This document shows positions 30,766 to 32,964 of a DNA stretch of 32,964 nt, piece by piece. Made by a program: the position numbers and the translations under genes. Position 1 is the stretch's first letter. Each line of letters opens with the position of its first letter. This DNA is from JAJPXC01 sp964517875 (lineage in GTDB: Bacteria > Bacteroidota > Bacteroidia > Bacteroidales > Muribaculaceae), in the NCBI GenBank assembly GCA_964517875.1, contig CAZFEU010000022.1, forward strand, positions 1-32,964. Reading direction: 5' to 3'. Under the pieces are notes generated by a model. The model searched no databases. It saw only the letters and a list, made by a program, of their open reading frames with translations, and had not been told where the DNA came from.

Positions 30766-32273
30766 AAACTTTTGAAATAGGCTCCCAGTCACTCACCTAC
30801 AACCTTATAGAGAAAATACTACAGGAGAAGCTTAAGCTCTCATTATCACCCCAGGCCGTGGAGCGCATACAGCACTGCCGCGACTACCTCGACAACAAAA
30901 TGGGGCTGGATCAGGAGCCCATCTACGGCGTAACCACCGGATTCGGCTCACTATGCTCGGTGCAGATAGGTCCCGACCAGCTCACCACGCTTCAGGAAAA
31001 CCTCGTAAAGAGCCACTCATGCTCGGTGGGCACCCCCGTTGACCCCGTGGTGGTGAAACTAATGCTGCTGCTCAAAGCCCAGGCACTGTCGAGCGGCTAC
31101 AGCGGCGTGCAGGTGAGCACCGTGCAACGCATCCTCGACTTCTACAACCGCGACGTGCTACCAATAGTCTACGACCGCGGCTCGCTCGGAGCTTCGGGCG
31201 ACCTTGCCCCGCTGGCCAATCTGTTTCTGCCTCTCATAGGCGAGGGTGAAGTGTGGTATCGCGGCGAGCGGATGAGCGGCCGCGAAGTGCTTGCCATCAA
31301 CGGTTGGGAGCCTATCACCCTTAAATCAAAAGAGGGCCTGGCCCTGCTCAACGGCACCCAGTTTATGAGCGCCAACGCAATCAAGGCACTTATCGACGGC
31401 TGGCACCTGGTGCACTGCTTCGACATGATCGGAGCCCTGTCGCTCGACGCCTACGACGGACGCATCGAGCCATTCGCTGCATGCCTACAGCAAGTGCGCC
31501 CACACCGAGGCCAGATTGATACCGCCCGCGTGTACCGCAACTTGCTCAAAGGATCGCAAATCATCAATCGCCCCAAGGCACACATACAGGACCCCTACTC
31601 CTTCCGCTGCATACCCCAGGTACACGGCGCCGTCAAGGATGCCATGATGCACGTTACCGAGGTGCTTCATACCGAAATCAATGCCGTGACCGACAATCCC
31701 ACGGTGTTCCCCGACCTCGACATGGTGCTAAGCGGAGGCAACTTCCATGGCGAGCCCATAGCGCTGGTGTTTGACTACATGGGCAATGCGCTGTCGGAGC
31801 TGGGCAACATATCAGAGCGGCGCGTGGCTCAGCTGATCCTCGGCAACCGAGGGCTCCCAGAGTTTCTGGTAGCACACCCGGGACTCAACTCCGGCTTCAT
31901 GATACCTCAGTATGCCGCAGCCTCGATGGTGAGCCAAAACAAGATGTACGCCTGGCCGGCATCGTGCGACTCCATCGTAAGCTCCAATGGTCAGGAGGAC
32001 TTTGTATCGATGGGTGCCAACGCCGCCACCAAGCTCCACAAAATCATCGACAACCTCCGATATATCGCCGCAATCGAGCTCCTCAACGCCGCCCAGGCCC
32101 TGGAGTTCAGACGTCCGCTCAAGTCATCGCCAGCTATAGAACGCCTCGTGCATGCCTACCGTGAGGTGGTGCCATTTGTGGTTGAGGACGTTGTGATGAC
32201 CGACTTCATCACCCGTACAATGACCTTTCTCGACAACTACACTATCACAGTGCCCGACGAGCCCGACGAATAG
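30762..32273 (+). CDS. hutH: Histidine ammonia-lyase
   Basis: HutH removes ammonia from L-histidine to make urocanate, the first step of the pathway, though it is encoded last. The 503-residue protein is full length. The MIO electrophile forms from Ala144-Ser145-Gly146 in GSLGASGDLAPLANL. The catalytic Tyr55 lies in IYGVTTGFGSL. Other family stretches are the substrate-binding LLNGTQFM, the NPTVFPD loop (TDNPTVFPDLDMVLSGGNFHG), and SSNGQEDFVSMGANAA. I preferred ATG 30762 because it overlaps the fchA stop (ATGA) and gives the usual N-terminus; the longer in-frame start would lie inside fchA. No transcript-end hairpin is clear in the 158 bases that follow. Confidence 0.96.
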   Translation: MKTFEIGSQSLTYNLIEKILQEKLKLSLSPQAVERIQHCRDYLDNKMGLDQEPIYGVTTGFGSLCSVQIGPDQLTTLQENLVKSHSCSVGTPVDPVVVKLMLLLKAQALSSGYSGVQVSTVQRILDFYNRDVLPIVYDRGSLGASGDLAPLANLFLPLIGEGEVWYRGERMSGREVLAINGWEPITLKSKEGLALLNGTQFMSANAIKALIDGWHLVHCFDMIGALSLDAYDGRIEPFAACLQQVRPHRGQIDTARVYRNLLKGSQIINRPKAHIQDPYSFRCIPQVHGAVKDAMMHVTEVLHTEINAVTDNPTVFPDLDMVLSGGNFHGEPIALVFDYMGNALSELGNISERRVAQLILGNRGLPEFLVAHPGLNSGFMIPQYAAASMVSQNKMYAWPASCDSIVSSNGQEDFVSMGANAATKLHKIIDNLRYIAAIELLNAAQALEFRRPLKSSPAIERLVHAYREVVPFVVEDVVMTDFITRTMTFLDNYTITVPDEPDE

Positions 32274-32334
32274 CCCCCTGACTCTAATTAACAGACATTA
32301 ACTTAATATTTAATACCCATAAACGGATAATAAA

Positions 32335-32342
32335 TAACTTTG
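32335..32342 (+). promoter_or_regulatory. Bacteroidetes -7 box for the terminal lipoprotein gene
   Basis: TAACTTTG fits TAnnTTTG exactly in a very AT-rich gap, 89 bases before ATG 32432. The leader would be about 80 bases, long for this window. The rest of the 32274-32431 gap shows no gene or clear terminator. Confidence 0.5.
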
Positions 32343-32431
32343 CCGCAGTTTTGAACGAAACAATAGCGTGGCATATCCATAAATAGCTTATAATACGTAA
32401 ATTATAGATACAATAACCAAAGTTTTACAAA

Positions 32432-32953
32432 ATGAAAAAATTAACTTTTATTCTCGCATCTTTGATGCTCTGCTTCGCAGTTTCAATGTCTTCATGCTCT
32501 GATAAGAAGGGTGGTTCATCTAACGACTCAAGCGCCTCAGCTTCCGACTCAACTTCTGCCTCGGGTTCTGCTTCAGGCGAAGAAGCTGTTGGAAATCCTT
32601 CTGATGCAAATTTTGATATCGTGGCTTATGTCAATGCCGCTACAGCCAAAATAAACAACGCATCATCTGTTCAAGATCTCCAGACTACATTCATGGATAT
32701 CGACAACACAATTAACACATTCAGGAATGCACATCCCGACTACAAACCCACCCCTGAGCTGCAAGAGGCTCTCGGAAATGCCGAGAAGGCAGTGATGGCC
32801 AAACTCAACGAATATGGCATTGACATTGACACCCTGCTCAGCTCAAACGGTAACGAAATCGTTGAAGCCGGCGAGGAATACATACAAAACGGCACCGAAC
32901 AAGTAGAAGCAGCTTTTGAGGAAGTAGCAGTTCCCTCTGACTACGACTTATAA
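32432..32953 (+). CDS. Lipoprotein of unknown function with a Ser-rich linker
   Basis: The 173-residue protein starts MKKLTFILASLMLCFAVSMS, a clear signal peptide with acylation at Cys22 (MSSC). The residues after the cysteine, SDKKGG, only partly resemble the acidic surface-export signals of Bacteroidetes lipoproteins, so its final leaflet is uncertain. Residues 28-50 are a low-complexity Ser/Ala/Asp/Gly linker. The rest is acidic and mostly helical (ATAKINNASSVQDLQTTFMD, ALGNAEKAVMAKLNEYGIDI), suggesting a small helical bundle. It ends in a strongly acidic tail. I recognise no family. Lower GC than its neighbours and a private promoter set it apart from the hut operon. Confidence 0.8.
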   Translation: MKKLTFILASLMLCFAVSMSSCSDKKGGSSNDSSASASDSTSASGSASGEEAVGNPSDANFDIVAYVNAATAKINNASSVQDLQTTFMDIDNTINTFRNAHPDYKPTPELQEALGNAEKAVMAKLNEYGIDIDTLLSSNGNEIVEAGEEYIQNGTEQVEAAFEEVAVPSDYDL

Positions 32954-32964
32954 GAATCACGCAC

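Noticed and set aside
32481..32590. Tandem repeat or CRISPR-like array in the Ser-rich region
   Set aside because: The repeated TCA/TCT/GCC codons form one low-complexity protein linker, with no spaced identical units.

Overview
The window looks like chromosomal DNA of a Bacteroidota species, most likely order Bacteroidales. A member of Muribaculaceae or a related moderately GC-rich gut family is plausible, but that level of placement is inference. The evidence is: repeated TAnnTTTG promoter -7 boxes in front of genes; the DUF6452/DUF6048 gene pair; a Bacteroidetes-type PheS with an extra four-cysteine insert; a long-form urocanate hydratase; split FtcD and FchA; and Bacteroidetes-type lipoproteins. 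Coding density is very high. I recognise 35 protein genes, one of them cut by the left edge, and no rRNA, tRNA, CRISPR array or insertion sequence. No stretch over 300 bases lacks a gene; the largest gaps are about 200 bases (3190-3390) and 158 bases (32274-32431).

Layout. 1-3189: the end of a membrane-anchored family 2 glycosyltransferase, an uncharacterised envelope pair (DUF6452 lipoprotein and DUF6048 barrel-like protein), a short-chain dehydrogenase and RpiB, all on + with overlapping or close ends. 3391-4137: TcdA. 4140-6990: an AT-rich island with a Sau3AI-like restriction endonuclease and its cytosine-5 methyltransferase, closed by a hairpin. 7037-11229: a sirtuin, three glycosyltransferase-type genes that look like an LPS core or outer polysaccharide set, and a cytidylate-kinase-like protein. 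11226-16542: an RsmF-like rRNA methyltransferase, an SLC1-family symporter, a YbhN-like flippase-type membrane protein and an AspT/YidE-type transporter. 16684-20742: a tight five-gene operon (SIS isomerase, degenerate PfkB-like protein, RibH, GT4 glycosyltransferase, extended SDR), followed by a YbdG-type MscS channel. 25862-22111 (minus): pheS-crcB-nth-TRIC channel-gtrA-unknown membrane protein, almost without gaps. 25962-32273: a full histidine degradation operon, hutU-ftcD-hutI-fchA-hutH, converting histidine to glutamate and passing the formimino carbon to tetrahydrofolate. 32432-32953: a Ser-rich lipoprotein.

I found no clearly new multi-gene system. The items most worth a second look are: the GATC-type restriction-modification island, together with an apparent depletion of GATC across the window; a PfkB-fold protein that has lost the GAGD catalytic motif; two promoters placed so close to start codons that the mRNAs may be leaderless; the DUF6452-DUF6048 envelope pair; and four convergent gene pairs whose coding ends overlap. 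Everything here was read by eye from the sequence. Family assignments rest on remembered motifs, not on a search.
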